DNA of 64,000 bases. It comes from Syngnathus acus. Its lineage: Eukaryota; Chordata; Actinopteri; Syngnathiformes; Syngnathidae. Position numbers and translations under genes: made by a program. Of the stretch, positions 1 to 14,659 are shown piece after piece. Under the pieces are notes generated by a model. The model made no database searches and had not been told where the DNA came from. It saw only the letters and a list, made by a program, of their open reading frames with translations. The stretch covers positions 5,676,967-5,740,966 of the forward strand of contig NC_051091.1 in the NCBI RefSeq assembly GCF_901709675.1, in the 5' to 3' direction. Every line of letters begins with the position of its first letter. Positions within the stretch are counted from its first letter, which is position 1.

Positions 1-145
1 TAGTTTAAAACGCTAATTTCAAACCCTAACCCTAGTTTGAAACCCCATTTTGAAACTCCAAACCTCGTTTGAAATAGAACACCAAGCCTCCATTTTGAAA
101 CCCTTCTATGAAACCCTAACCTTGATTTGAAAGCCTAATTTGAAA
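1..145. repeat. Degenerate minisatellite at the left edge
   Basis: About nine imperfect units of 13-26 bp, most ending in TTTG and starting the next unit with AAA. Several carry CCCTAACC or CCTAA blocks, as in ACCCTAACCCTAG near position 24. The array is cut by the window edge, so its full length is unknown. The CCCTAA blocks resemble vertebrate telomere repeats but are isolated inside a different unit, so I read this as an ordinary minisatellite. Confidence 0.6.
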
Positions 146-1636
146 CTCAATTCTGTTGTTCCAAATGTTTGCTGTTTGGACTCGAGGTTTCAAAGTGAGT
201 TGCATTGGGGAGGAAAGACAGAAGAAGTGAGAAGAAAACGAGGAGACTGAGAAAGCAAAAGGTGAATGTTCAATGTCACGTTGCCATGGCAACTGACGTG
301 TCAGACAGCCATTACCATTAGGATTGCTGGAAGAGTGTTGACAGCGATAGCAACAAGTCTTTTAGCACATTTTCACCTTGCACTTTTGTTTCTCCTCCTG
401 CCTTCTACTCAACAGATCAAAAGAAACCACACTGAGTGGACTAAAGCAGTACCACCTGAAACATGACACACTCAAAAAGGAAAGAAAAGAAATGGAATTT
501 CCTTCACTGTACAGTGCATGTTTTTCTATTGTAAAAAAAGATGCAAAAGGTGGCGGATGCTGCAAAAGCCTGACAAAACATCTCCAGGAAGGAAACTCCA
601 TGAACGTCAGCTTCTCAACAATATCATGCAGTGGTATTACTGGAAGGAAACGTGGTGTCGAGTGTTTGCCCATCCTAAGTGAGGAAAAGGAGAAGCTACA
701 CTAAGGAGGGCGACTTAAAGCCAAAAGGACGCAGTTGTGTTTTCCGCCTGCTCTGCTTTCCGCTGCCTTTTTTCAACACTTGCACCAGCTGAGTTTGTCA
801 AAAACTCAGTCCCCCGCCACATCCCAGGCCAGACACAACATGGTACCTCATTTGCTGCCAGACGTAAATAATTGTCCTGCCGAATGCAATCTAATACACT
901 GGAGGAGAATCTCGCTCTCTCTCTGGCACAGTTTTGGAAGCACAATGGATGTCATTGAAATGGAATTCAAGTTACTGTGCCTTCCGGGAAGATGAATCAC
1001 ACAATCCAGTGTACCCTGATTCGCCGATGAAGGTTCCCCGAAAGAGAACGAGCGCTGCAGGAAAAAAAAGAATGTCGTCATCTCTGTTAACGGAGCAGTA
1101 AATTATTTGATGACTTACATCCCTGCATGAATTTGAACAGAAATAATTCAAATGTAAACTTTCCCCAAGTTTTCACGTCTGCTCCACGTTGTGTACTTGT
1201 TGTCTTGCTCTGCTTTCGACAGCACTGTCATGACTAAACTCCAAGTGCATAAATTAGCCCAGAAGCAGCATTTACAAAGTACAAGCTAAACGAATGCTAC
1301 TCAATCTTTGACGGGTGAAGTATTAGAGGTTTAAAAACGAGGTTTAGATGTAACGGAAGGAAGAAAAATAAATGTAATTATCAAACTAAGTTTGAAGGTG
1401 TTGTGGGTTTTTTTGTCACTAGAATGTCTTTTTCTTCTTGTTTCCAGGGACCTCAGTGTTTTGGTGGTGTCGCAATCTTTGACAAGTCAGTGCTCTGTGC
1501 CTTGATTGTTTTCCTTCCCGGCAGATATGATGTTTCTTCTTCCCCGTCTAACACCCACACAATCCTTTGCTGGAAAGTTTCTTATGTATGCTTTCAGTCA
1601 TGTATCGGGAGCAGGGTGGGGTTTGATGTGTTGCCG
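146..1636. other. Intergenic stretch with no recognised gene
   Basis: Only short ORFs without family resemblance or paired splice signals occur here. A pyrimidine tract with CAG near 1430-1448 looks like a splice acceptor but has no credible exon after it. I see nothing else in this stretch. Confidence 0.4.
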
Positions 1637-2572
<936 letters not shown>

Positions 2573-5500
2573 GTGCCAAAAGGCAGCTGCCTTATCATTG
2601 CAGCAGGTTCAATTACACGCACTTACACTCAGGCACACAAATGAGGGCATGCAATACAGTTTCATTCTGCTGCCATGCTATTGCTTCTTCCAACGGGGCG
2701 GGCATCGTAATGCAAAGAGACAGATCCAGGTCACTCACTCACTCCGTGCGAGGATGATTCCGGAAGGAGAGAAGATGCCGCATGGAGGCGAGGGACGACG
2801 GCAAAGCATCGGCGTCTCAACGTCCTGCAGGAAGATGAGACGCGGTAAACATGGTGAGGGCGAGCGGGAGGCAGAAAGTGATCAAAAAAGACGATGGTGG
2901 AGGGGTGAAGATGCCTCCAAAGGAAATGATGAGAAAAAAAGACACTTAAAGGACGAGCTGCTAGGAGGGAGAGAAAACATTGTGGCCAAATGTAAAAGGT
3001 GTAAGAAGTGTAGACAAAAGGGAATGAGAGCGTAATTGACATGGAGGGAAAGTGACAAGCAGGAAGATGAGAGCCGAGTATTGAATGAGGCCTGTGGGGA
3101 GAAGCAGGCAGATAAGAGAGAGGACACGTTGTCATACAGGCTGCCATTCAGCACACTCACAAGAATCTTAAATCATTCAACACAATAGCCTGTGTAATGA
3201 CAAGGCATTGTACTCTGCTCACACATTATTCATACAGCGTGCCGCCTCTTTTTTTTTTTTTCCTCTTTCATACAAGAACACCAACCACACCCAATGCGCT
3301 CTTCATCTCTGGCAATGATTTTGATGTGACACCCCCTCAAAGGTGCGCATTTAAATGAACTTGACTGGAAGGCTTCTTTCTCCTCTAGCCGTCGCAGATT
3401 TGGTGCACTTCTTTTTTTTGTTCGACACAAAGCGTCCCCTCCTCTTGTCTTTGTCCTTGTGCATGAGAGAGAAGTCAGAAGATGAGGAGGAGCGACGAAG
3501 GTCAAAGCATCTTTCTTTTTGGTGTTCTCCTGTGTGAGGATGATGCTGTATGGTGAGGAGGCGGGACTAAGTTTGTTCGAAAGACAGGTGGAGGAAGAAA
3601 CCCAAACTCTGCTTCCTAATTCCCACCAGGAATTGTCATAGCGATAAATCTGAATATATTTCGAGCACTCACAACACAAACTTCAAGATTTTCTTCAAGG
3701 AAACTTTGACAAGCCAACACAGCCAGCAGCTGCTGTTGTGGAGCAAGACTTAACTTGCTGTACTCATTAAAACACAACAATAACATAAAAGTCTTGTAGA
3801 TGATGTGTCAGCCACCCATGGCTTCCAAACAAACTCTTTTTTTTTTTTTTTTTTACATGACTTGAGGCTTGAAACGAGCTCTTTCATTCAAATGTATTTG
3901 CCACCCTAGTGACAATTTGACAGCCCGACTTACATAAACTTACAAGGACATTAACAAGAAGTCATTTTCCACTTTTTATCCCAAGGTGATGCAAAGTATT
4001 TCTTTCTTCCCAAGCTTTCCAGTTGGCCCAGCGCCAAAAATGAACCAAACTGTTTGGTATGCAGCGCAATGCACAAAAGAAAGCCAAAAGTGAAAGTCAG
4101 AGTCACAACACAAAATGTTATGCGTTTCAAAAAAAAAAAATCCAACTCGGTCAATGAGTTGCACTCAAATCTTTTGTTGTTTCCTCACCATCACTTGAAT
4201 GAATCTCTCTTTGCCAAAAGATGTGCACACAAACTTTGACGTTTAAAGGCTGTTCTCTCCTCCGCTCACGTCGACGTCTTCAACATGGCTCGTGACATAA
4301 CATCAACGACTTTGCAGCCAATTACGTCGGCACGGCATGGCAGAGTGCAACTGGCAAACCTGAAAACAAACTCAAGTTCAGTCAGAATCATCTTACTTCA
4401 TGCTTGAAATGCTGCACTTTTTTTTTTCTCCCACAAGGGAAGAACGTCATGTCCTTACCAAGCGTCTCTGGATGTCTGCCGGGAATTCCGAGCATTCACT
4501 GTGTGCACGTCGCATGTCCAATATTGTTGTTTGATTTCCTAGTTCTCGTCCACTGTTGCGTAATACAAGACTTTTTTACCAAGTATTTTGAGAAGACTAC
4601 TTTTTGTTTTCCTCTTGTGCATTCATCTAGCATATTTGTCATTTTTTTGTCTGCACCAAGCTCAGCTTTGACTCATTCTCCATCAAAATGAATCATTAAC
4701 GTCTATGGTAGTGAATGGGTTTATGCTGATTGCTTTATTCATCTAACTGCCCTTGTTCACCACCCACGTGAAATCTGTCCCAGGGCATCCAACAAGTTCA
4801 ATAACCTCATTCTATTCTTTAAATGGCTTTATGTTACACTCTTTACATCCCTGACCAGACAAGAGATGCAACATAATACAAGCTACAATACGTGAAACAA
4901 TATCGCTCTGCTGGGATCATACTACACACATGTCATCAGAGCACTACTCGTGATGTGGTCATGAAATTTGATCAAGATTTACTGCCCTAGAAGAACAGAG
5001 CCAAATTGTCGATTGGCTAGAATGTCAACGTAAATTCAGCCGCAGTCACGTTTAACAAACGTTTTTATTATACGTGTCTAGTCGATCTAATCACTGTGGG
5101 CCACACACATACTCAACCGGAGGCAGTTTTAAGCAGACGTTTTTTTTATATAAATCAAAAAAGATGTAAGACAGACACTTGGCTTCACATTTACTTGATG
5201 TTTTAAAAGGTTAATCACAAGTTAAAAATAACAATAAACGTGTGCGTGTGTGTGACCAGTCCAAAAGCCAATGACACCGGTTCATCGACTCATCTAAAGA
5301 ACCTTTTGGTCTATTTGGGGAAAGCAACTTAAAAAAAGATTTAGCTCTACTTTGTTAGTGTGAAATCTTTAATTAGGCTGCTGATGGTTTTTTTTCTTTT
5401 TTTTTACCATCAAACACCTCTCACTAAATGAAGCAGCATTTGATGCTAACTCAAATTAGACTTTTAAAGTGTTGTTTTCATTAAGCACCTCGGAAGTACT

Positions 5501-8500
5501 CAGAGGAGAACAGTACAAAGTTATCTGTTAACAAAAGTGGGGGGGGGATATTCGGCAGACAGTGGAAGAAACTCAAAGCAGTCCCAGTCAGGATATTCTG
5601 TCATATTTTGTAAATTTGTACCGCATCCCTGAATGAAGGGATTCGGACCTTGAACTTGACACACACAAAACACAACAAAAAGAAAATTCTTTGTGTGTGT
5701 GGATGAAGCTGTGACCTCTGGCTTTTTGACCAAGAGGAAGGAGGATGAGCGCAAGGATGAAGAGATGGGGTGATGAATAGTCCTGCCTTGAACGAACACA
5801 TCTTGGACACACAGAAGAGGAATGAGGTCATTATCTCTGTCCTCACCTGTGGCCTCCAATCCACACACACACAGAAAAACAAACACACACACACATCATC
5901 AACTTGGTGTCTCCTCGTTGTATTTCCTCTTTTCATTCCCAGACAAAAACTTTATTCCGTCAGCGTGCAAACAGCCACAAATCTTTGTCTCCTTGTCAGT
6001 CCGACACTATTCCGAGTGTTTGGACTCCGCCCTTTCTGTCAATTTTTCCATCAGGAGGATTCTGCAATTTCTCTGCTTCGAGCATGACAATTATATTCGC
6101 TTGTACCAATTCAGTTTCCAGGCCTATTACTGTTCAATTTACGCCCCCATCCCACAGCTCCTTTTTTCCTCACAGTAAGCTGTAATCACTTCCATTGGAC
6201 CCTGATCACCCCTCTTCTTTGTCACCCCCCTCCGTCCCCACTTTGACCGAGCGGATCACGCCTCTTGAGGCAGCAGAGCAGAGAAATTGCCTGTTATCAA
6301 GGGTCGATTTTTCATGCGCTTGTAAATTGCTTTGTATTGACACTCTGTCAGTGTGGGGTCGTCACAGCGGCCCGGGCCACTCGCCACCTCAAGACCGAGA
6401 TGCTGATCCCGGGATGCTTCCGCCAGAATAGAGCAGGTTGGGTGGGGTCTGGGATGGTATGCGGAGATTACCAGTCATCCAGGTCTTGGGGGTCCACAAA
6501 AAAGTGGTCTCATACTTTTCACCCACAGGTAAGGGGGGTTTTGGCTTAGAGCCTAACGTTAAGCAAATCTTCCAATCCCACACCAGGGGTCATGGTCATT
6601 TTCTAAAATGGCACAAATCCCTTTTTTTATGGCGGTCCATTTTGTGCCATTTTCTTTTCAGTTCCAAGTTTGCGTTTTCGGACTGTTTCGCCGGAAGGGA
6701 AGGGAAACCGACCAAATACACACCAGGGGTCATGGCCAGACTCAAAAGTGGCATTAAAAACAAAACACTGAAAGGATTCCATTTTTGTCAGTTAATTGGT
6801 TCTGTGCAAAATTGTCTTTCTGGAACTCTTTAAAAATGGTTTGACTTGGAGGTTTTAACAATTACGCTTTTAGGCATGCTTTTCGCTTGCTCTCTTGGGG
6901 AGAGTAATTTGGGAAACGACTATTTTGCATGTTCTTCTTGATGAACTCCTTCACTGTTTTAATGACTTCTGTGTTTTCTTTTTTGAGCCCAGTCTGCCAC
7001 CAAAGAACCAGTAGCCAAAAAAAATCAGTCCAGTGTGTCCAAGAAAATACACCGGCAATTCTTCAACAATCCATCAAATAAAGCCTTTCTATATAAAAGG
7101 AAAATAAAGGTAGGCTATGAAAAAAGAATAGCTTATCTTTGCTAGCCTTAGCCTCGCCACATATGAAATTTTGAAAGCCCATAGCTATACGTCAGTAGTT
7201 TTATCTCATGTAGATAATTTTTTTCCAGAGCAAAGAGATCCAAAATAATTCAAACAAGAGATGAGTGGGTGGCAGCAGACAGAATGTATTCATGTTTTGT
7301 GCAGCCATCGGCTTGGATGTGGTGCCATCTCACTGGCACACTGTGGAAATGTCTGTGTTTCACACCCACTCTCTTGGTAATGTGGCACAATGTAGACGGC
7401 ACTGGCACATAGCCCATGCCAAGTTCTTTCCTGGTGAGGAAAGTGAAGCCAAAAGAGGACCGGCAGAGGCAGAGAAGGAAAAAAAAAGGTGTTAAGCAGA
7501 GATAGACCATCGTGAAAGGCAATGTGGAAAAGGATGAGTATTGAATCTGGACAGGGAATGGAATCATGTGAGGAATCCAGTGTGAGCTGGAGTGAGTCCA
7601 GACGCAGTGTGAAGAAGGACAGAGAAGAAGACGGACTGATAAATGGGCAGAGAGGAAAGAGAAATGCCTGTGAGACTTTCCTTTCTTCCTTCTGTTCCCT
7701 TCAAACTCGAGCCAAGCCCCAACGGTAGTGGTCCTCTCTACTCCTCCGATGGCCCCACCTGCTTCCACATTACGTCCTCCCGCTATCTTCCTCCGCTGTC
7801 CTGTGTGACACACAGCTGCTCATCAGCTCACTTTACATTTATATTCATCCAGCACATCATGATGGAGCCCTTCAAGTTGCTACAATGACACATTAAGACC
7901 GCACTGGGAAAAGCACTCCATGTGTAAATGCGCCCAGATTATTAAATGCAAGTTCTTAATTGGTGCAGCATCTGATATTAGAGTCATATTGCCACTGATC
8001 AAAAGCCGAAAGAGAATTTATCTCATTTCGTAACCACACTATGGAATTCACATACAGAGCAATAAGGTACTCAAATTCCAACCAATGACACGGCGGCGCC
8101 AGAGTCCAGATGTGCTTACTAAAAATGAGGATTGAGATTTGTAGATTCGTAAAGTTTCCAGAAGACGCAGTGAGGTCAGGTTTACAAGGTTGTTGGTTTA
8201 CTGTGCAGTATATTGGTCATATATTTTTTTTTTTTTATATGACTTACAACAGATGGTATTTGATGCTGCCAATTCACAATCACACAATAAGTGACTATAG
8301 ACGCATACAAATGACATCAAGACACAAACAAAACCAACACAACCAAAGATTGCTGCAACCAAATATAATTACATGACAAAGCCTTCATTTATTGACTGAC
8401 ATACGACTTTAATATAATTTGTCTTTCTCAACAAAAGGCTCATACACAAAAACGCAAATGTGATTAGACCATTGCCTAATACAGCATCATCTCCATGTCA

Positions 8501-8540
8501 GCCGAGATGCCAATGAACGCTGTAAAACATAAGCTGTAAA

Positions 8541-8562
8541 CACACACACACACACACACACA
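8541..8562. repeat. CA dinucleotide microsatellite
   Basis: Eleven uninterrupted CA units, followed by a short imperfect CATG/CACA extension. Confidence 0.9.
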
Positions 8563-11500
8563 TGCACACATGCGGCCTTATGATTTATTTATTTCTATTT
8601 TCATTGCTTATGGATGCAGAAAGAGGGGTGCAGTGGGAACGAGAGAGGTGGCAGAGAAGCATGTTTTTGAACAGGTTGCCGATGATCACAGAGTCTTGGG
8701 GCCACCGTTAATGACTTATTCATGGACCCTTCTGGCCCCTCACGGGCCCCTGGGAACACCGTAGATCCAACAGATGCGAGCCGGAAAGAGAGAGGGGCCG
8801 GGGAGGCGAGAGATGTAAGGGAAGCGAGACTGTGTAAGCGGAAAGAGGAGGGAGACAATGTCAGAGGACAGCGACGGTGGGTTGGATGCGGCTTTGCATA
8901 AAAAAGCTGAAAGAGAACAGACGAAGTGAGACGTCACACCGGTGACCAAGTCGTAACCTTCTTGCCTGCCGCTCGGTGGAGGGAAGCAAAGGGCGGGGCA
9001 CAAAGGCTTCCTGGTCGGCTGAGCAGGTGACGGATGGTTGGCCCTCATTATCAATGCTCATCTGGAGCTGCACTCAACAAAAAAGGAGATTGACTTTCAT
9101 ATTCAACAACAATGTGGATCTTGATTTTATTAAGCCCAAATGTACCAAAATAAACCCACGTAACCTCGAAAAACATTGATGAGAATTGAAGACTCCTCCT
9201 GGAATTTCAGACCTTGTGATGTTTTGCCTTTTTGTTCAAATACTTGTTTACAAGGCTCCAATGGTACAATACCTCAGGTTGTTTATCTGAAATCTTTGTC
9301 TCCATCAAAGTTGTGTTCAAAGAGAAGATAAGTGCTGCGCAAATCCTTGTTAACCCGCCAGCGTTACAATTCACACAAATTTGTGTGCTTCATGAAAAAA
9401 GAAAGTAGCTGCCTTTGTGTTGATGGACTGGCAGATAGCCACTAAGACGTTCAAGCCTTTGGGTTTTTTTTAAATTTTAATTTATTTTAAGCGACAGTCA
9501 CACATTAGACTGAATTTTTGTACTATTGCACATTATTGTGCACTACACATAGCCTCAACCTTGCTAACCTTCCCCTCAGTGAAGCAACTTTGACGCAAAT
9601 CCTTGAAAGGGAGAATTGGCAGGTTCGCTGTGTATCGCCATGGCGATGTGGAACTGGGAGAAATCAATTTTTCATAGACAGGCATTGGCGGCTGGGCTTC
9701 TGGGTGCAATGCATGTGATATCAAGAGAAAGGGGAGCCAAGGGGGCCAACAGATGCACTCAAACAGCCGGGAGCCCGCCAGGAAGAAAAAAAAAAAAAAA
9801 AAAAGCTTCAAGATGCAACTTGAAAAGGTGGTGCTCTCCAACGTGGGAGGACGGCCAGTTTGCCTCTTTTTGCGAAACTCGCACATGTGAAGACACTTAC
9901 GGAGATGAAAAAAAGATTTACAAGTGTCTTAGCTTATATCATTATAGCCGCTTTGAAGACGGAATATACAGTCAGGTCTTGTTTATCGTGGAAGATACAT
10001 ACTTCCTACTGCGATTGGCGAAACTCAATGATAGAGAACTTAGAAAATATTTTTTTAAATATATTTAAACATATCACAGCATGCTTTCCACAGAGCCAGC
10101 AGAGAATGATGAAATAGCAGAGGATCCTCATATCCTCCACATATATTCTTTTAATATTTAATCATATTTCAGACTATTCTCGCATGGGGTGTAAGCATCT
10201 GCTTCTAACCTGGACATGTTGTGAAATCAATGCATTCATTCCTCTTGTTAATTAATCATGACAATAGTCCTCTTGCATTATTGAAATCATCATCATCATT
10301 CACAACACGATAACACGAAATAGGATTAAAGAACCTTCAGCAATGAAATATTAAACTTTTTTTATTTATTCGGCCGATTGTATCTTTTGCTTAATGAAGG
10401 CTCATTTATATGATGGCCTTGTTTCTTTTCAAATATTGAAATATTACTGGAGGGCCAAGCAACAACATAAAATTAAACTTTTCAGATTGGAAAATTATTA
10501 TTATTATTAAGTCATTGAATTAAAGAAAATAAAAAAGACCAGGGCCATTAATTTATGTCGTATCTCCAATAATGTGGCTTAAAGTGCATGTACAAATCAT
10601 ATGAACCATGTCACCCACACATGCGTGTAGTTGTTAACACCTGCTTATATAAACATTAGCTTTGCATGTGCACTGGTGCGATGACTGTAATCCATCATGA
10701 GTTGTGCCACCCTGGTATCACAAGACACGCCTGCAGATGTTGGGCGCACTTCCAAGGCCGATGGAGACAGCTCACACAACCCCCCCCCCACACACACACA
10801 CACACTGCTTAACAAACAATGCCTCCTCCCTGTTCTGTTACACACACGAGAACAAAATCACACGGATGCAGAAACAGGACAATCACTCCCTCACTTGCAC
10901 ACGCGCTTAAGTTCATAAATGAATTCAAGTCTTGTATACAGAGAACACTGGAAAAAGTTTCCATGGATAATTAAGTCACATTAGAGCATGTGCTGAGGCT
11001 TTTGCTATAATAACACTGAAATCAATTTCGTTTCAATTGCTGCCTTAACTCACATTTTACGTAACTATGCATGAATGTAGCTAACCACTCACAAATACAC
11101 ACACTAAAGTATGTTGCCACCCACCTGCAAACTAGCACCAGTTCTTCACTTGCACACTTGTGCATGCATACATACTTCTGTCGCACTCATTTGTATGCAA
11201 ACGGCCCGCTGCATGACAGGTTGCCATGGTTGCAGTTGCCAGGTTATGTGACAAGAAGCAACTTGCTTTATTTTTTTATTGACGGCAGTGTAAAAATGTC
11301 AATGCCGAGCTCAGCTGAAGCGGCAATTGCAGCGTATGCTGTGATGCAAATAAAACGGGATCATTAGTCGCGCCTAAATCAAAAACGTTACAGCAAAAGA
11401 GAATAGAAAATAGTTTAACCTGCTCTACGTTCCAGCAGGTGGAGTCAGGTACAGGTAGTTGAGGAAATATTTTTGTGGGGGATGATGTGGGGAACGTGAA

Positions 11501-12855
11501 GTGCTCAGACTGACTTTTCTTGTGTATGAGAGAGAGCGAGAGAGACAGACAGGCAGAGAGTGAGAGAGTTTATCGAGATGCTGCATGAGTCATACAGAAG
11601 ATAACATCGACAGCTTAAGGTCAGGAAGAAGGGAAGGGCACATCCGAAGACTGTGAACTTGTGTGTATGAACTTTTGTGTTCTGAGGAAAAAGGTGGTCG
11701 AGTTTCATTATAAGGTTTATCTGTAGAATATTAAAAATCACCCCTTTCTGGCCCCATTTATTGCTTCTAATTTAATTTCTTGACACGGCGCGACAATACT
11801 AGCCAATCGCAGCCTGCAGAGACGGAAGGTGTGACCTAATAGCCTGTTGGCGATTATTCTATTTCCATCATCTCTCTGGGGCGGAACCATCTGGCAATTC
11901 CAACAGGTCAGCTTTGAGGAAAATTTGTATCTCTCCTAAAGTGTGTTTATTTGTCTGATTTTATTTGAAATAAATGTATGGAAATGATCTCGGCCTTGTT
12001 ACATTCCAGGACATTAACCAAAAGCTGGCTGACTGCGGTGTGCAAATGGAAAATGGCGAGAAGGGGCAGCAGGAAGCGATGTCATTTATCAGCAGTGCGA
12101 CAGAGCATGAACCGTGGTGGCCACTGTATTATTTGATGCTCCCTCTCATTTACCTTATTATCTTCTCATCTATACGCATCATTATGGAGGATATAGCCTC
12201 TGTGATGAATAGGCTTTGTGATTAAGAATGCATGCTTCCTTTTGTTTTAACACACAAAGGGGGGGGGGGGGGGTGTTGCCGTGCTGCATGTTAATAACGC
12301 TCCGGAATAGTTTGACCTTTAAGCATGAGGTGTAATTATTTAGAGTTTTCCTCACCCATTATATAAGATGGAAATACAGGGTATGTCAGAAAAGTACCCA
12401 TATCATAAAAGATTTCAAATCCAAACTACAAATTTTCCACATCATGAGATCCTGTAATGTAACCATGACAACGGGCCTGTTTCACAATGCCCTGAGCATC
12501 TGACAGTTCCTTGCACAGAGCAAGCAATCTTTCCAGGCTTGTGGAAACTTGCATTATACCCCGGGAGAATCCTTTCAGGGCTACGTGATTGGGGAGCCCC
12601 TGACTAGAAGTCTATAAATGGCTTTTTCAGGGGCTTGGAATAAATGGAGACAAACATGATCTGATTAGCAAATGGCATTAGTTGGCCACTAATTAGTTTG
12701 TTGCAGGAGACCAGATCATGCTGGAGCTGGAGCTGAAGCCCTGTCACTGGAGCAGCGAAAAGAGCAGAGAGCTCCTCTAATGAGCCCTCAGCGGTGTGTT
12801 TACTGTTAACCAAAGTCATAGCTTTACAGTCCGTGCCCCCGCTCAACACCCCACC

Positions 12856-12882
12856 CACCACCACCACCACCACCACCACCAG
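12856..12882. repeat. CCA trinucleotide repeat
   Basis: About nine CCA units in an AT-rich neighbourhood. In the minus-strand ORF across it they give only a valine run. Confidence 0.85.
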
Positions 12883-13618
12883 GTGGTGCTTGCACACACC
12901 CACAAACACTCTTGGATGTCAGACAGTCAGCACATCTGATGATCTATATTCCTAATTCATGAGTGCAAATGCATGCACAGACAGACAGGCATGCTTGAAA
13001 GCACCTCCGCTGTATGCCAGCCATGGTGCCTAATTAATGTGGCTGAACTGCAAGTCGTCATCGTGTGCGCAAGAACATGACATGATTGACTTAATATAAA
13101 ACACATCAGCTGTGGATGACTCCACAAAGAATTTTTTTTTTTATCTAAAGAAAAAGATAGCATGTATAGAGTATATATAGCAGGTTTGAGGACCAAAATG
13201 CAGGAAAACACAAAGACAGGATGTACTTAAAACCAAAACAAACAAGGCACAACTAGCAACACCCGAACACGCAACATAACGAGACAAGGGCAATGAACCG
13301 ACAAGGGGTGAATGAAACCAGGAAACTAAATCCAAGCCACACACACAATTGGCTGATGGAGCTGATTGAAAGACAGGTTGACAGGCACAGTTGGAGGAAA
13401 AAGAGACATAATGAATAGGACACAAACCACAAGACAAAAAACAACTGCAAACACACCTGTAGAACGTTGCACTCGAGTCACGCCTGCACACAGTTGCCGA
13501 GCACCCCACATTGTGATCTTGCCATGTCTGACCATTAGTGTGTGTTGAAATGGTGTTTAAAAGAAACAAAGTAGTTTTACTTCAGCATCTTCTGCAAAGT
13601 CTTTCAAGTGTCCATCCT

Positions 13619-13754
13619 TTATTGATATATGGTGACGCTCCCATTTGTTTCATCGTGCAATGTCCCCAGGTGAGTCAGGACAGATAACGGTCCTCTCTTA
13701 TTCATGGGCCTGTCGGACTCACTGACTGGTGACCTCTGTAGCTCGCCACAGGAA
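13619..13754 (-). CDS. Terminal coding exon of an unidentified spliced gene
   Basis: Read on the minus strand, a pyrimidine tract plus CAG (just above 13754) leads into 136 nt. The reading frame is open for 45 codons and ends in TAA at 13619-13621. It encodes a segment with ESDRPMNKRGPLSVLTHLG and the C-terminus TNGSVTIYQ. The stop codon lies inside an AATAAA hexamer (13618-13623), so the 3' UTR could be only about 20 nt. Entry phase (one base completing a codon) matches the exit phase of the exon at 18617-18692. I do not recognise the protein. The call rests on splice-signal shape, open frame and phase agreement, not on homology. Confidence 0.55.
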
Positions 13755-13959
13755 CTGAAAAACAAAACGGGCTCATTCAAGCACACAAAGTAGGATACAG
13801 CCATTTCCATTTCAATAGAATCTGCATTGCTTCACTCTGTTCAAATGCAACTCTAGGGTCATTTATATTCTTATGACCACAATGTTAAGTATAACTTTTG
13901 AACTTTTTCATACTCATGCGGTTAAATGAGATGGAACGCCACACATGACATTGGGAAAA

Positions 13960-14085
13960 TAATATTGTGGCCAAAATATAGCACTGACATGTGGACACAA
14001 TGCTAATTTGTGGCCATGAAATAGGTCTAATGTGCACAAAAAAAACCTAATTTGTGGCCACAAAATTTTAATTTGTGGATATAAT
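13960..14085. repeat. Degenerate tandem repeat with TTGTGGCCA core
   Basis: The core TTGTGG recurs at 13965, 14008, 14052 and 14073, usually as AATTTGTGGCCA. Spacings are 43, 44 and 21 bp, suggesting a unit of about 43 bp with a half-unit at the end. It lies in the intron between the candidate exons at 13.7 and 18.7 kb. Confidence 0.55.
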
Positions 14086-14659
14086 ATCATTCCCATAAAT
14101 GTATTGGATGCCTGGAGACCTTCACAAGCAATTCTAATCGTTCAACACTTTCTTCTCATGTTCTCATCAATTTGCTGAGGTATTATTTTCTTATTATTTT
14201 TTTAATATATTTGTGTGATTAGTGTATCAAAAGCTTTCAGACATTGCTCACCTACTCCTGAAATCTTGTTATAGACATGTGAAAAGAACAAGCCCCCCCG
14301 ACACACACACACGCAGACACACACACAGACACACACACAGGACATAAGCAGTGGACCCAGACTCACGTCTCCAAGCCGCATAAGTGTCAGGCCACCGCAT
14401 CCTTCCACACCTCCATGTGAGGCCCAGATTATTTTGTCTATGACAGTTTGTGAGGTGAATGCAAATATCCACATTTCATGGGGTGGATGTGAACTCAGCA
14501 GTGTGTGTGCAGGTGGTGTAATGAAGCTTCACTGCAGGAGACTGAATATGAGTGTTTCAGGACAGACAGAAAAACACAAACATGTCTTCTGACTCCACCC
14601 AAAGTGCACGGTGGAAATGGGGCCCTCTTTGTCATTATTATTATTATTATTAGTCATAT

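Larger units (their letters stand above)
2573..13618. other. 11-kb gene-poor intergenic region
   Basis: No ORF here shows a recognisable domain, and I found no chain of phase-compatible exons on either strand. Contents are simple repeats (a 22-bp CA array at 8541-8562, a CCA array at 12856-12882, a run of 15 G at 12259-12273), homopolymer T and A tracts, and AT-rich stretches with many TAAT cores. The minus-strand ORF at 7250-7813 and the plus-strand ORF at 11974-12225 lack family resemblance. The region lies just downstream of the unidentified minus-strand exons that end at 13619. Confidence 0.5.

Noticed and set aside
7250-7813. 187-aa minus-strand ORF
   Set aside because: No family resemblance, no splice or promoter context, and composition like noncoding pyrimidine-rich DNA.
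11974-12225. 83-aa ORF with a hydrophobic stretch and an upstream acceptor-like CAG
   Set aside because: No donor or matching exon before or after, and no recognisable family. It may be conserved noncoding DNA.
12375-12410. Mariner-like terminus suggested by a CAGGGTATGTCAGAAAAGTA stretch
   Set aside because: No second inverted end or transposase remnant found nearby.
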